Shown here piece by piece: positions 38,846 through 48,128 of a stretch of 64,000 bases of DNA (its first letter is position 1; every line of letters starts with the position of its first letter). The notes beneath the pieces are model-generated. The model worked only from the letters and a program-made list of their open reading frames with translations, was not told the DNA's origin and did not search any database. Origin of the DNA: Sphingomonas sp. BK235 (GTDB taxonomy: Bacteria > Pseudomonadota > Alphaproteobacteria > Sphingomonadales > Sphingomonadaceae); NCBI RefSeq assembly GCF_004345855.1, contig NZ_SLXN01000001.1, positions 806,001 to 870,000 of the forward strand, given 5' to 3'. The translations under genes and the position numbers were made by a program.

Positions 38846-40480
38846 ATGGCCGAATCCCTCGATCTCGAGACCCCGCCGCCGCCTGCGGGCGCACAGCCCT
38901 ACCGCGTGCTCGCGCGCAAATATCGCCCGCAGTCGTTCACGGCGCTGATCGGCCAGGACGCGATGGTGCAGACGCTCGCCAACGCGATCAGGCGCGACCG
39001 TATCGCGCACGCCTTCCTGCTCACCGGGGTGCGCGGCGTCGGCAAGACCTCGACCGCGCGGCTGATCGCCAAGGCGCTCAACTGCGTCGGCCCGGACGGG
39101 CAGGGCGGCCCGACGATCGACCCGTGCGGCGTGTGCGAGCCGTGCCGCGCCATCGCCGAGGGCCGCCACATCGACGTGATCGAGATGGACGCCGCGAGCC
39201 ACACCGGCATCGACGACGTGCGCGAGATCATCGAGGCGTCGCGCTACGCCGCGGTCTCGGCGCGCTACAAGATCTATATCGTCGACGAGGTCCACATGCT
39301 GTCGAAGGCGGCCTTCAACGGGCTGCTCAAGACGCTCGAGGAGCCGCCCGCGCACGTGAAGTTCCTGTTCGCCACCACCGAGGTGAACAAGGTGCCCGTC
39401 ACCGTGCTGTCGCGCTGCCAGCGCTTCGACCTGCGCCGCATCCCCGCGACCCTGCTCGCCGAGCATTTCGCGCGCGTGGTCGAGGCCGAGGGCGCGCAGG
39501 CCGAGCCCGAGGCGCTGGCACTGATCGCGCGCGCCGCGGAGGGCTCGGCGCGCGACGGGCTGTCGATCCTCGACCAGGCGATCGCGCACGCCGATCTCGC
39601 CGGCGGCGGGGTGAGCGCCGACGCGGTGCGCGAGATGCTCGGCCTGTCCGACCGCAGCGCGGTGCGCGACCTGCTCGGGCTGGTGCTGGCGGGCGACGCG
39701 CCGGGCGCGCTCGCCGCGCTGCGCCGGCAGTACGATCTGGGCGTCGATCCGCTCGGCGTGATCCGCGCGCTGCTCGAGGCGGTGCACGGCGTCACACAGG
39801 TCAAGGTCGGCGCACCCGACGACGCGGCGCAGCCCGCCGAGGAGCGCGCCGCCTATCGCGACTTGGCCGGCAAGCTGTCGTTCCCGCTGCTCCACCGGCT
39901 GTGGCAGCTGTTCCTCAAGGGGCATGAGGAAGTGCAGCGCGCCGCGCTGCCGATCGAGACCGCCGAGATGGCGCTGCTGCGCGCGATCCACGCCTCGACG
40001 CTGCCCGACCCGGGCGAGCTGGCGCGCCGGCTCGCGAGCGGGACGGTGCCGGCGCCCGCCGCCGTCGCACCGGTGCCGCCGCCCGCGCCGCCGTCGCCCG
40101 CCGATCGTGTGCCGAGCGAGTTCGCGGGCGTGCTCGCGCTGCTCGACGAGCTCAACAAGCTCGAGCTGCTCGTCCGGCTCAAGCGGGGCGCCAGCGTGGT
40201 CAGCTACGCGCCGCCCGAGATCGTGCTGAGCGGCACGCGCCCGCTCTCCACCGACACGCTGACCGAACTCGCCGCGGTGCTGCGCGAGGCGACCGGCATG
40301 CCGTGGAAGATCGCGGTCGCGGACGCGCCCGGCGCGCCGACGATGTTCGAGGCGGAGCAGGATGCAGTGCAGGCCCGCCACGACGCCGCGCGAGCGCACC
40401 CGATCGTCGCGGCCGCGTTCGCCGCCTTCCCCGAGGCCGAACTGATCGACCCCAAACCAGCCAAGCGGAGTATCACGTGA
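38846..40480 (+). CDS. dnaX: DNA polymerase III subunit tau/gamma
   Basis: 544 residues from the ATG at 38846; the frame continues upstream into mtgA without meaning. AAA+ clamp-loader core: YRVLARKYRPQSFTALIGQ, Walker A GVRGVGKTST (Lys67), a zinc motif with DPCGVCEPC near 100, VDEVHMLSKAAFNGLLKTLE, and sensor region TTEVNKVP. The C-terminal third (Pro-rich then about 430-544) is the tau part that contacts the polymerase. I see no obvious frameshift site for making gamma. It is followed by the ybaB-type gene with a 4-nt overlap. Confidence 0.96.
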   Translation: MAESLDLETPPPPAGAQPYRVLARKYRPQSFTALIGQDAMVQTLANAIRRDRIAHAFLLTGVRGVGKTSTARLIAKALNCVGPDGQGGPTIDPCGVCEPCRAIAEGRHIDVIEMDAASHTGIDDVREIIEASRYAAVSARYKIYIVDEVHMLSKAAFNGLLKTLEEPPAHVKFLFATTEVNKVPVTVLSRCQRFDLRRIPATLLAEHFARVVEAEGAQAEPEALALIARAAEGSARDGLSILDQAIAHADLAGGGVSADAVREMLGLSDRSAVRDLLGLVLAGDAPGALAALRRQYDLGVDPLGVIRALLEAVHGVTQVKVGAPDDAAQPAEERAAYRDLAGKLSFPLLHRLWQLFLKGHEEVQRAALPIETAEMALLRAIHASTLPDPGELARRLASGTVPAPAAVAPVPPPAPPSPADRVPSEFAGVLALLDELNKLELLVRLKRGASVVSYAPPEIVLSGTRPLSTDTLTELAAVLREATGMPWKIAVADAPGAPTMFEAEQDAVQARHDAARAHPIVAAAFAAFPEAELIDPKPAKRSIT

Positions 40481-40800
40481 AGGATCTCAACGACATCCTG
40501 GCGATGGCCCAGAACGTCCAGAACGAGTTGCAGAAGGCGCAGGAGAGCCTCGACACGATCGAGGTGGAGGGCGTCGCTGGCGGCGGGCTGGTCAAGGTGC
40601 GCGCCTCCGCCAAGGGGCGGATCATCGGCGTCGCGATCGACGATTCGTTGATCGTGCCGTCCGAGAAGCAGATGCTCGAGGATCTCGTCGCCGCCGCGTT
40701 CAACGACGCGCGCACCAAGGCCGACGCGGTTTCCTCGACCGAGATGTCCAAGATGACCAGCGGCCTGCCGCTGCCGCCGGGCTTCAAGCTGCCGTTCTGA
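40477..40800 (+). CDS. YbaB/EbfC-family nucleoid-associated protein
   Basis: 107 residues from the GTG at 40477, which overlaps the dnaX stop (GTGA) and has GGAG upstream. Family motifs: LNDILAMAQNVQNELQKAQE, a central GVAGGGLVKVRASAKGRIIG and a C-terminal LPLPPGFKLPF. The protein binds DNA as a dimer. The dnaX-ybaB order is widely conserved; recR, often third, is not here. Confidence 0.95.
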   Translation: MKDLNDILAMAQNVQNELQKAQESLDTIEVEGVAGGGLVKVRASAKGRIIGVAIDDSLIVPSEKQMLEDLVAAAFNDARTKADAVSSTEMSKMTSGLPLPPGFKLPF

Positions 40801-40828
40801 GGCGGGACAGTCGGACCGTTGCGCGGCG

Positions 40829-40853
40829 GGAACAAGCGCTCGCCGCTCGCATT
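40829..40853 (+). promoter_or_regulatory. Possible EcfG-type stress promoter
   Basis: GGAAC at 40829-40833 and CATT at 40850-40853 with a 16-nt spacer resemble the alphaproteobacterial general-stress promoter (GGAAC, CGTT) with one mismatch. It lies 31 nt before the small membrane protein gene. Confidence 0.25.
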
Positions 40854-40884
40854 CCTCCGCTCACTTAGGTGAGAGGAGGATGCC

Positions 40885-41121
40885 ATGAGCGACGACCGTG
40901 TGACCCAGACCCCGCACACCACGGTGATTGAGCGCCGCGGCGGTGGCGGTGGCGTGCTGATCGGGCTGGCGGTGCTGCTGGCGGTGATCGTCGGCGCCTA
41001 TCTGCTGCTCGTCCGCAACGACAGCGAGGTCGCCAAGAACAACGCGATCACCTCGGCGGCGAAGAGCGTCGGCGACACCGCCGACAAGGCGGGTGCCGCG
41101 GTGGATCGCGCGGCTAAGTGA
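40885..41121 (+). CDS. Small single-pass membrane protein
   Basis: 78 residues with a very strong SD (GAGAGGAGGA) before the ATG. A polar N-terminus with a five-Gly run (RRGGGGGVLIG) leads into a membrane helix at about 24-43. The C-terminal tail is Ala/Lys/Asp-rich and helical (AAKSVGDTADKAGAAVDRAAK), like late-embryogenesis or stress-related tails. The strong SD argues for real expression. Function unknown. Confidence 0.75.
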   Translation: MSDDRVTQTPHTTVIERRGGGGGVLIGLAVLLAVIVGAYLLLVRNDSEVAKNNAITSAAKSVGDTADKAGAAVDRAAK

Positions 41122-41154
41122 CAGGCGACGGGTGAGGCGCGGCGACCGCCCGTC

Positions 41155-42540
41155 TCACCCGAAGCGCGCCTTGAGCACGGCATAGGCGGCGCGCAGGCCA
41201 TAGGCCTCGCCGCCGCGCGGGCGTGCCGGCCTCGCGGTCGGGCGCCACGCGAACGTGTCGAGATGCGCCCAGGGCAAGGTCGCGGGCACGAAGCGGCGCA
41301 GGAACAGCGCCGCGGTGATCGCCCCCGCGAAGCCGCCGTCAGGCGCGTTGACCAGATCGGCGACGTCCGACTTGAGCATGTCGTCATAGCCGCCCCACAG
41401 CGGCAGTCGCCACAGCGGGTCGCGCACCGCCTCGCCCGCGGCGAGCAGCTCGGCCGCGAGCGTCTCGTCCTGCACGAAGGTCGCTGGCAGATCGGGGCCG
41501 AGTGCGACGCGCGCGGCGCCGGTCAGCGTGGCGAAGTCGATCAGCAGGTCGGGCGCATCCTCCACCGCGCGCGCCAGCGCGTCGCCCAGGATCAGCCGGC
41601 CCTCGGCATCGGTGTTGGTGTTCTCCACCGTCAGCCCGAGCCGCGTCTGGAGCACGTCGCCGGGGCGGAAGGCGCTGCCCGAGATCGCATTCTCCACCGC
41701 CGGAATCAGCACGTGCAGACGCACCTTGAGCCGCGCCTGCATCACCAACCCGGCCAGCGCCAGCGCGTGCGCGGCGCCGCCCATGTCCTTCTTCATCAGC
41801 CGCATGCCCGCCGACGGCTTGATGTCGAGCCCGCCCGAATCGAAGCACACGCCCTTGCCGACCAGCGCCACGCGCGGGTGTGCCGGATCGCCCCACAGCA
41901 GCTCGATCAATCGCGGCGCGCGCTCGCGGCTCGCCGCCTGTCCGACCGCGTGGATCATCGGATAGCCGGTCGCCAGCGCGTCGCCCCGGGTCACGGTGAC
42001 CGTGGCGCCATGCGCCTGCGCGAGCGCGTCCGCCTCGGCCTCCAGCTCGGCGGGGCCGAGGTCGCTCGCGCCGGTGTCGACCAGGTCGCGCACGCGCGCG
42101 GTCGCGGCGGCGAGGCGCACCGTCTCGTCGATCGACCCGACATCGCGGGTCAGCAGCACGCGCGGCCGCGTCGGCTCGGGCTTGCGGTAGCGCGTGAAGC
42201 GATGCTGCGCGAGCAGCCAGCCGAGCCCGGCGGCGCCGAGCGGAGCCTCGCCGGCGAGGCGATAGCTACCCTCGGGCAGCGTGTCGCCCAGCGAGGCGAT
42301 CCGCCACGGTGACGACGGCTCCTCGTCGCACACCAGCAGCGCGGCCCAGTCCTCGGCGCCGTCGCCGGGCAGGATCGCGCGGTCGCCCGCCTTGCCCGTC
42401 ACGCGCGCTGCCGCCGCGGCGGTGCGCGCGCGCGCCGGCTGGGTGGCGAGCCAGGCGTCATAGCCGTCAGGGTGAACGACGTGGAGCAGCCGCGCAGGCT
42501 GGCCGCGATCGGGTTGGAGGAGCGCGGAGAAGTCGGTCAT
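41155..42540 (-). CDS. M17-family leucyl aminopeptidase
   Basis: 461 residues from the ATG at 42540. The metal and catalytic motifs of family M17 are complete: LVGKGVCFDSGGLDIKPSAG, KKDMGGAA, and NTNTDAEGRLILGDAL. It removes N-terminal residues from peptides in the cytoplasm with two metal ions. The N-terminal domain is shorter and diverged compared with PepA. It is divergent from trxB with a 77-nt gap and convergent with the small membrane protein gene. Confidence 0.94.
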   Translation of the reverse strand: MTDFSALLQPDRGQPARLLHVVHPDGYDAWLATQPARARTAAAAARVTGKAGDRAILPGDGAEDWAALLVCDEEPSSPWRIASLGDTLPEGSYRLAGEAPLGAAGLGWLLAQHRFTRYRKPEPTRPRVLLTRDVGSIDETVRLAAATARVRDLVDTGASDLGPAELEAEADALAQAHGATVTVTRGDALATGYPMIHAVGQAASRERAPRLIELLWGDPAHPRVALVGKGVCFDSGGLDIKPSAGMRLMKKDMGGAAHALALAGLVMQARLKVRLHVLIPAVENAISGSAFRPGDVLQTRLGLTVENTNTDAEGRLILGDALARAVEDAPDLLIDFATLTGAARVALGPDLPATFVQDETLAAELLAAGEAVRDPLWRLPLWGGYDDMLKSDVADLVNAPDGGFAGAITAALFLRRFVPATLPWAHLDTFAWRPTARPARPRGGEAYGLRAAYAVLKARFG

Positions 42541-42617
42541 CGCGCGACCAAAGCAGGACTTGGCCGCGCGCGCAACGCGCGGTTCCCTTCGCGCGACCGG
42601 CACCTTACATCCCCGCC

Positions 42618-43586
42618 ATGACCACGCACACGACTCGCATGCTGATCCTCGGTTCCGGCCCGGCCGGGCTCTCGGCGGCCATCTACGGCGCGCGCGCCGG
42701 CATGGCGCCGATCGTCGTCCAGGGCATCCAGCCCGGCGGCCAGCTCACCACCACCACCGACGTCGAGAATTATCCCGGCTTCCGCGAGGTGATCCAGGGT
42801 CCCTGGCTGATGGAGCAGATGCAGGCGCAGGCCGAGCATGTCGGCACGCGGCTGATGTGGGACACGATCGTCGAGGTCGACCTGACCCGCCGCCCGTTCC
42901 GCCTGACCGGCGACGGCGGCGACGTCTATGAGGGCGAGGTGCTCGTGATCGCCACCGGCGCGCAGGCCAAGTGGCTCGGCCTCGACAGCGAGGACGCGAT
43001 GAAGGGCAAGGGTGTCAGCGCCTGCGCCACCTGCGACGGCTTCTTCTACCGCGGCAAGAAGGTCGCTGTGATCGGCGGCGGCAATACCGCGGTCGAGGAG
43101 GCGTTGTACCTCACCAACCACTCGGACGACGTGACGCTGATCCACCGCCGCGACTCGTTGCGCGCCGAGCGTATCCTGCAGCAGCGGCTGTTCGCCCACC
43201 CCAATGTGACGGTGCTCTGGAACAAGGAAGTGCGGGAGTTCGTCGACGGCGGCGGGAATGCCGGCCTCGTCGCGCTCGAACTGGAGGACACGCGGACGGG
43301 CGAGCGTTCGCGGCTCGACGTCGACGGCGGCTTCGTCGCGATCGGCCACCATCCCGCGACCGAGCTGTTCCGCGGCCATCTCGCGCTCGACGAGGACGGC
43401 TATATCGCGGTCGAGACCGGCTCGACGCGCACCAGCGTGCCCGGCGTGTTCGCGTGCGGCGACGTGATGGACAAAGTGTATCGCCAGGCGGTCACCGCCG
43501 CTGGCACCGGCTGCATGGCCGCGCTCGACGCCGAGCGCTTCCTGGCCGCGGCGGAGTTCGCCGAGGTCAGCGAGGCGGCGGAATAA
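42618..43586 (+). CDS. trxB: Thioredoxin reductase
   Basis: 322 residues from the ATG at 42618. FAD-binding GSGPAGLSAAIYGARAG near 12, the redox pair CATC (Cys136 and Cys139), NADPH-binding IGGGNTAVEEALYL and the C-terminal FAD motif FACGDVMDKVYRQAVTAAG. It reduces thioredoxin with NADPH. The frame stays open upstream but the family N-terminus is at this ATG. Its stop is 3 nt from the stop of the convergent acyl carrier protein gene. Confidence 0.97.
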   Translation: MTTHTTRMLILGSGPAGLSAAIYGARAGMAPIVVQGIQPGGQLTTTTDVENYPGFREVIQGPWLMEQMQAQAEHVGTRLMWDTIVEVDLTRRPFRLTGDGGDVYEGEVLVIATGAQAKWLGLDSEDAMKGKGVSACATCDGFFYRGKKVAVIGGGNTAVEEALYLTNHSDDVTLIHRRDSLRAERILQQRLFAHPNVTVLWNKEVREFVDGGGNAGLVALELEDTRTGERSRLDVDGGFVAIGHHPATELFRGHLALDEDGYIAVETGSTRTSVPGVFACGDVMDKVYRQAVTAAGTGCMAALDAERFLAAAEFAEVSEAAE

Positions 43587-43589
43587 GGC

Positions 43590-43862
43590 TCAGACCAGCG
43601 CCTTGCTCGTGGCGAAGCGGGTCAGCGCGCCGAACGTCTCGAGCATCTCGCCGTCGACCTCGTCGTCCTCGATGACGATGCCGAGCCGGTCCTCCAGCTC
43701 GGTGAGCACGCCCGCCACCGCCATCGAGTCGAGCTCGGGCAGCGCGCCGAACAGCGGCGTGTCGGCGCGGAAGGTGTCGACCCGCTCGGGGGACAGCGCC
43801 AGTACGTCGGCGAGCACCGCGCGCACCGTGGTCTCGACCTCACTCATGCCTTCCGGGATCAC
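43590..43862 (-). CDS. Acyl carrier protein, linked to the exosortase-A-type gene pair
   Basis: 90 residues from the GTG at 43862, chosen because GAGGAGG lies 4 nt upstream; an ATG five codons later is possible. The pantetheine site is Ser in LPELDSMAVAGVL, and the helix pattern is that of a standalone ACP. It differs from the fatty-acid ACP sequence (no DSLDTVE). It is divergent from the acyl-CoA ligase across a 474-nt gap, and ACPs of this type often accompany that ligase and decarboxylase. It probably carries an acyl group for them. Confidence 0.85.
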   Translation of the reverse strand: MIPEGMSEVETTVRAVLADVLALSPERVDTFRADTPLFGALPELDSMAVAGVLTELEDRLGIVIEDDEVDGEMLETFGALTRFATSKALV

Positions 43863-44124
43863 GCTGCCTCCTCGCTCGCGCCGCGGCGAGCGGCGATGCG
43901 CGCGGCGTTAGGCGGCGACGCGGTGGAGTGCAACCTGAGGGTTGCGTCTGGCGGCGGGCGTGCGCGCAGCGGTGGAGGCTGCGTGCCCGGGAAGACGGTC
44001 GCGTGACGTGGGGGCGGCGCGACGTCTTCCCGCGCACCTGTGATTGTCGCGCCTGGTGCGGGTGGCACTGACCCACAGCCGTTCCGTGACGCCAACCGCG
44101 GTAAGCCGTCATCCCGCGACCCTC

Positions 44125-44220
44125 CGTCATCCCGGCCTTGAGCCGGGATCCATGGTGCCGCACAATCACGGGCCTTGGCGTACGCGGCGCCCTGGATCCC
44201 GGCTCAAGGCCGGGATGACG
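44125..44220. repeat. Palindromic repeat pair upstream of the acyl-CoA ligase
   Basis: Units 44125-44152 and 44193-44220 are exact reverse complements (stem ATCCCGGC/GCCGGGAT, loop CTTGA/TCAAG). A partial head (CGTCATCCCG) precedes them near 44107. Apart from this I see no gene in the gap 43863-44336. Confidence 0.92.
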
Positions 44221-44336
44221 AAGCGATGGCGAAGCGGGGACGGAGCGGCGGCGAACCCGTGGCGAAGCTTCGCGCCCCGCGCACGCCGCCACACGCGCGC
44301 TACAGTCCGCGCGTGATCCGCTCTAAGGACCGTCCG

Positions 44337-45824
44337 ATGATCCCGCTCGATCCCGTCCCGCTGCCGATCGACCATGTCCTGCGCGGCGCACCCGACGCCG
44401 CCGCGCTGGTCGATCGCGCCGGCACGCTCAGCGTCGCCGCGGCGGAGGAAGCGGTCGCGCGGCTCGCCGGCTGGCTCGCCGCGCAGCGGATCGCGCCCGG
44501 CGCGCGCGTCGCCACCTGGCTGCCGAAGACGCGTGAGGCATGCTGGATGCCGCTCGCGGCGGCGCGCGCGGGGCTGGTCCATGTGCCGGTCAACCCGCTG
44601 CTCAAGCGCGCGCAGGTCGCGCACATCCTCGCCGATAGCGGTGCCGCGCTGCTGCTCACCCACGCCCCGCGCGCCGCCACGCTGGAGGACGGCGACCTGC
44701 CCGCCGGCTGCGCGCTCCACGTCGAGGCGGGGGAGGGCGACGCGCTGCCGCGTTCCAACGCCGATCCCGAGTCGCTCGCGGCGTTGCTGTACACCTCGGG
44801 CTCGACCGGCCGGCCCAAGGGCGTGATGCTGAGCCATGCCAATCTGTGGCTCGGCGCAGTCAGTGTGGCGCACTACCTGGCGCTCACCCCGGACGATCGC
44901 GTGCTCGGCGTGCTGCCGCTGAGCTTCGACTACGGCCAGAACCAATTGCTCTCGAGCTGGGCGGCGGGAGCCAGTGTCGCCCCGCTCGACTATCTCACGC
45001 CCCGCGACGTGGTGAAGGCGGTGGAGCGCGTCGGCGCCACCACGCTCGCCGGCGTACCGCCGCTGTGGGTGCAGCTGCTCGAGGCGGAGTGGCCGGCAGC
45101 CACCGCGGCGCGGCTGCGACGGCTGACCAACTCGGGCGGGGCGCTCACGCCGGCGCTCGTGCGCGGTCTGCGCACGCGCTTCCCCCAAGCCCGTCTCTAC
45201 CCGATGTACGGGCTGACCGAGGCGTTCCGCTCGACCTATCTCGACCCGGCGCTGGTGGACGATCATCCCGAGTCGATCGGCCGCGCCATCCCCTTCGCCG
45301 AGGTGCTCGTGGTGCGCCCGGACGGCACGCGCGCCGCGACGGACGAGCCCGGCGAGCTGGTCCATGCCGGGCCTTTGGTGGCGCAGGGCTATTGGCAGGA
45401 TGCGGAGCGCACCGCGGCGCGCTTCCGCCCCGCGCCGTCCTTCGCACGCGCGGGCGGCACGGCGGTCTGGTCAGGCGACACGGTGGTGGAGGGCGCCGAC
45501 GGGCTGCTCAGCTTCGTCGCGCGCGCCGACGAGATGATCAAGACCGCGGGCAACCGCGTCAGCCCGCAGGAGGTGGAGGAAGCGGTGACCGCCGGCGGCG
45601 AGACGAGCGAGGCGGTCGCGATCGGGGCACCCGATCCGCGGCTCGGCCAGGCGATCTTGGTGGTCGCGCGCGGCGACGGCAGCGCCGAGGCGGGACTTCG
45701 CGAGCGCCTGAAGCGCGCGCTGCCCGGCTTCATGCAACCGGCGCGCTTCGTGTGGCGTGCCGAGTTGCCGCGCAACGCCAACGGCAAGCTCGACCGCGCC
45801 GCGCTGCGGGAGGAACTCGCGTGA
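44337..45824 (+). CDS. AMP-forming acyl-CoA ligase, exosortase A-associated type
   Basis: 495 residues from the ATG at 44337; a GTG at 44313 is possible. Adenylation motifs: LYTSGSTGRPKGVMLSHANL, YGLTEAFRSTYLDP, WSGDTV and the C-terminal NANGKLDR with the catalytic Lys. The sequence pattern around PLSFDYGQNQLLSSW and its pairing with the next gene fit the ligase that accompanies exosortase A systems. It would activate a carboxylic acid and hand it to CoA or the nearby ACP. No exosortase gene is in the window. The family label is from memory. Confidence 0.88.
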   Translation: MIPLDPVPLPIDHVLRGAPDAAALVDRAGTLSVAAAEEAVARLAGWLAAQRIAPGARVATWLPKTREACWMPLAAARAGLVHVPVNPLLKRAQVAHILADSGAALLLTHAPRAATLEDGDLPAGCALHVEAGEGDALPRSNADPESLAALLYTSGSTGRPKGVMLSHANLWLGAVSVAHYLALTPDDRVLGVLPLSFDYGQNQLLSSWAAGASVAPLDYLTPRDVVKAVERVGATTLAGVPPLWVQLLEAEWPAATAARLRRLTNSGGALTPALVRGLRTRFPQARLYPMYGLTEAFRSTYLDPALVDDHPESIGRAIPFAEVLVVRPDGTRAATDEPGELVHAGPLVAQGYWQDAERTAARFRPAPSFARAGGTAVWSGDTVVEGADGLLSFVARADEMIKTAGNRVSPQEVEEAVTAGGETSEAVAIGAPDPRLGQAILVVARGDGSAEAGLRERLKRALPGFMQPARFVWRAELPRNANGKLDRAALREELA

Positions 45825-47044
45825 AGCCGATGGGTCCGCTGCCGCCCGCGTTCGCGCACCAGCAGGGTGCGCTGACGATCGCGGGCGCGGATGCCGCCGC
45901 GCTGGTGGCAGAACATGGCTCGCCGCTGTTCGTCTACGATCTGAGCGCGGTCGCGGCGCAGGTGGCGCGCTTCCGTGCGGCGATGCCCGCGGCGATCGGG
46001 CTGCATTACGCGATCAAGGCCAATCCGTTCGCGCCGCTGCTGGCGGCGATGGCGCCGCTGGTCGACGGGCTCGACGTCGCGTCGGGCGGCGAACTCGAAC
46101 GCGCGCTCGCGGTGAAGCCCGCCGCCGCGGTGAGCTTCGCCGGGCCGGGCAAGCGCGACGACGAGCTGGCGGCGGCGATCGCGGCGGGGGCGACGCTCAA
46201 CATCGAGTCGGCGGGGGAGGCGCGGCGCGCGCTCGCGCTCGGCGAGCGGCTCGGCATCGCGCCGCGCGCGGCGGTGCGGGTCAACCCTGACCTCGAGCTG
46301 CGCGGCTCGGGGATGAAAATGGGCGGGCGCGCCTCGCCATTCGGGATCGACGCCGAAGAGGCCGCCGCGGTGGTGCGCGCGCTGATCGCGGGCGGGGCGA
46401 CGTGGCGCGGCTTCCATATCTTCGCGGGGAGCCAGGCGCTCGACGCGGGCGCGCTGATCGAGACCCAGGCGGCGACGCTCGCGCTCGCTGCGCGGCTGGC
46501 CGATGCGGTCGGCGCCGCGCCGCCGCTGGTCAATCTGGGCGGCGGCTTCGGCGTACCCTATTTCGCCGGTGACGTGGCGCTCGACGTCGAGCGGGTCGGC
46601 GCGGCGCTGGCGGAGTCGCTGGCGCGCCGTGCCGACGTGCTGGCGGAGAGCGGCTTCGCGCTCGAACTGGGACGCTGGCTGGTGGCGGAGGCGGGGGTGT
46701 ATCTCACCCGCGTCGTCGACAGGAAGGTGAGTCGCGGCGAGACCTTCCTCGTGGTTGACGGCGGGCTGCACCACCAGCTGGCCGCCTCGGGCAATTTCGG
46801 CACCGTGGTGCGGCGCAACTATCCGCTCGCCGTGGCGGGGCGGATGGGGGCGGCAGGCGAGGAAGAGGTGAGCGTCGTCGGCTGCCTCTGCACCCCGCTC
46901 GATCGGCTGGGTGATCGCGTGCTGCTGCCGCGCGCGGCGGAGGGCGACGTGATCGCGGTGTTCCTCGCCGGCGCCTATGGGCTGACGGCGAGCCCGAGCG
47001 CGTTCCTCGGCCACCCGGCACCGGCGGAGGTCGTGGTCGGCTGA
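45821..47044 (+). CDS. PLP-dependent decarboxylase, exosortase A-associated type
   Basis: 407 residues from the GTG overlapping the ligase stop (GTGA); an ATG at residue 4 is also possible. This is a fold-type III decarboxylase with the PLP lysine in LHYAIKANP, the PLP-phosphate loop in LGGGFGVPYF, and an active-site Cys region in VVGCLCTPLDRLGD. It resembles diaminopimelate/ornithine decarboxylases but belongs to the group found next to the exosortase ligase. Substrate unknown; it may supply an amine precursor for a modified surface polymer. Confidence 0.88.
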   Translation: MKPMGPLPPAFAHQQGALTIAGADAAALVAEHGSPLFVYDLSAVAAQVARFRAAMPAAIGLHYAIKANPFAPLLAAMAPLVDGLDVASGGELERALAVKPAAAVSFAGPGKRDDELAAAIAAGATLNIESAGEARRALALGERLGIAPRAAVRVNPDLELRGSGMKMGGRASPFGIDAEEAAAVVRALIAGGATWRGFHIFAGSQALDAGALIETQAATLALAARLADAVGAAPPLVNLGGGFGVPYFAGDVALDVERVGAALAESLARRADVLAESGFALELGRWLVAEAGVYLTRVVDRKVSRGETFLVVDGGLHHQLAASGNFGTVVRRNYPLAVAGRMGAAGEEEVSVVGCLCTPLDRLGDRVLLPRAAEGDVIAVFLAGAYGLTASPSAFLGHPAPAEVVVG

Positions 47045-47100
47045 GCGGGACTCGGCAGCGTGGTGTCGAAAGAGGCTCGACGGTCGTGCTCGCGGCCAGA

Positions 47101-47128
47101 TGGATCCCGGATCAAGTCCGGGATGACG
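47101..47128. repeat. Single palindromic repeat unit
   Basis: One right-type unit (TGGATCCCGG head, loop ATCAAG) without a left partner, in the 136-nt gap between the decarboxylase and the esterase. It is the only solitary copy inside the window. Confidence 0.9.
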
Positions 47129-47180
47129 GTCCTTGACGGGAGCGAGCGCCAAGGATCGGGCGCGCGGCCCGGGAGATCGA

Positions 47181-48128
47181 TCATGCCGCCGTCAGCACCC
47201 GCTTGGTCCAGGCGTCGAACAGCTGCGGCCAGTGCGATCCCGGCAGCTCGGGTGGCAGATAGGCCGGGCCGAAGCCGTGCCCGCCCTCCTGGAAGAAATG
47301 CGCCTCCACCGGCACTTGCGCGGCCTGGCACGCGGTGAGCATCGCCATCGGCTCGCTCACCGGCACGGTGGTGTCGTCGAGCGCGTGCGCGATGAAGATC
47401 GGCGGCGTGTCGCGACGTACCCGTCGGTTCGTGTCGAACCGTGCCGCCGCGCGCGCACCCACCCGCATCCGGTCGCCCGTGATCACGGGATAGACCAGCC
47501 CGGCGAAGGCGGGGCGTGCGTCACCCGCGTCGGCGGCATCGACGCGATCGTACACTGGATCCATCGACGCGGTGGCAAGGCTGGCCGCGAGCAGCCCGCC
47601 CGCGGAGAAGCCGATCGTCCCCAGCTTCGCCGGATCCACGCCGTAGCGCGCGGCATTGGCGCGGATCAGCCGCATCGCGCGCTGCGCGTCCTGCAAGGGC
47701 ACGTCCTCGCTCTCCAGCCAGCCCTCGCCGGGCAGGCGATAGGCCAGCACGAAGACGGTGACGCCGAGCGGGTTGAAGACCTTGGCGACGTTGATCCCCT
47801 CGTTCTCTACCGAGAGGAAACGATAGCCGCCGCCGGGCATCGACAATAAGGCGCGCCCGTCGGGCTGCGCCGCGCGATAGACGCCGACGACCGGCTCGGC
47901 GACGCCGCGCAGGTGCAGCTCGCGGCGCGGCGCGGAACCTTCCATGCGGTTGTCGGGCGTGGGCAGGCGGCGCGGCGCGCTGGGCGGCTGTTTGGGCCAG
48001 AGCCGGAAGTTCTCGGCGGGCGGCCAGGCGGTGTCGCGCGCCGCCTCCTGCGCGAGCGCGCGCGGCGCGGCGGCAAGTGTCGCCAGCCCGGCGGATGCGC
48101 CTATGATCCCGCGTCGATCGATCCGCAT
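47181..48128 (-). CDS. Exported alpha/beta-hydrolase (esterase)
   Basis: 315 residues. The N-terminus MRIDRRGIIGASAGLATLAA is a Tat-type signal (DRRG with a hydrophobic stretch), with cleavage near ALAQ. The hydrolase core has an oxyanion loop PGGGYRFLS, the nucleophile in TIGFSAGGLL, Asp in AHALDDTTVPV and His in EGGHGFG. The closest type I recall is carbohydrate-esterase or BD-FAE-like enzymes that remove acyl groups from polysaccharides. It probably acts in the periplasm. It is a single-gene unit. Confidence 0.88.
   Translation of the reverse strand: MRIDRRGIIGASAGLATLAAAPRALAQEAARDTAWPPAENFRLWPKQPPSAPRRLPTPDNRMEGSAPRRELHLRGVAEPVVGVYRAAQPDGRALLSMPGGGYRFLSVENEGINVAKVFNPLGVTVFVLAYRLPGEGWLESEDVPLQDAQRAMRLIRANAARYGVDPAKLGTIGFSAGGLLAASLATASMDPVYDRVDAADAGDARPAFAGLVYPVITGDRMRVGARAAARFDTNRRVRRDTPPIFIAHALDDTTVPVSEPMAMLTACQAAQVPVEAHFFQEGGHGFGPAYLPPELPGSHWPQLFDAWTKRVLTAA

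Noticed and set aside
43590-47044. Complete exosortase/PEP-CTERM locus
   Set aside because: Only the accessory ligase, decarboxylase and ACP are present; no eight-helix exosortase or PEP-CTERM protein could be found in the window.
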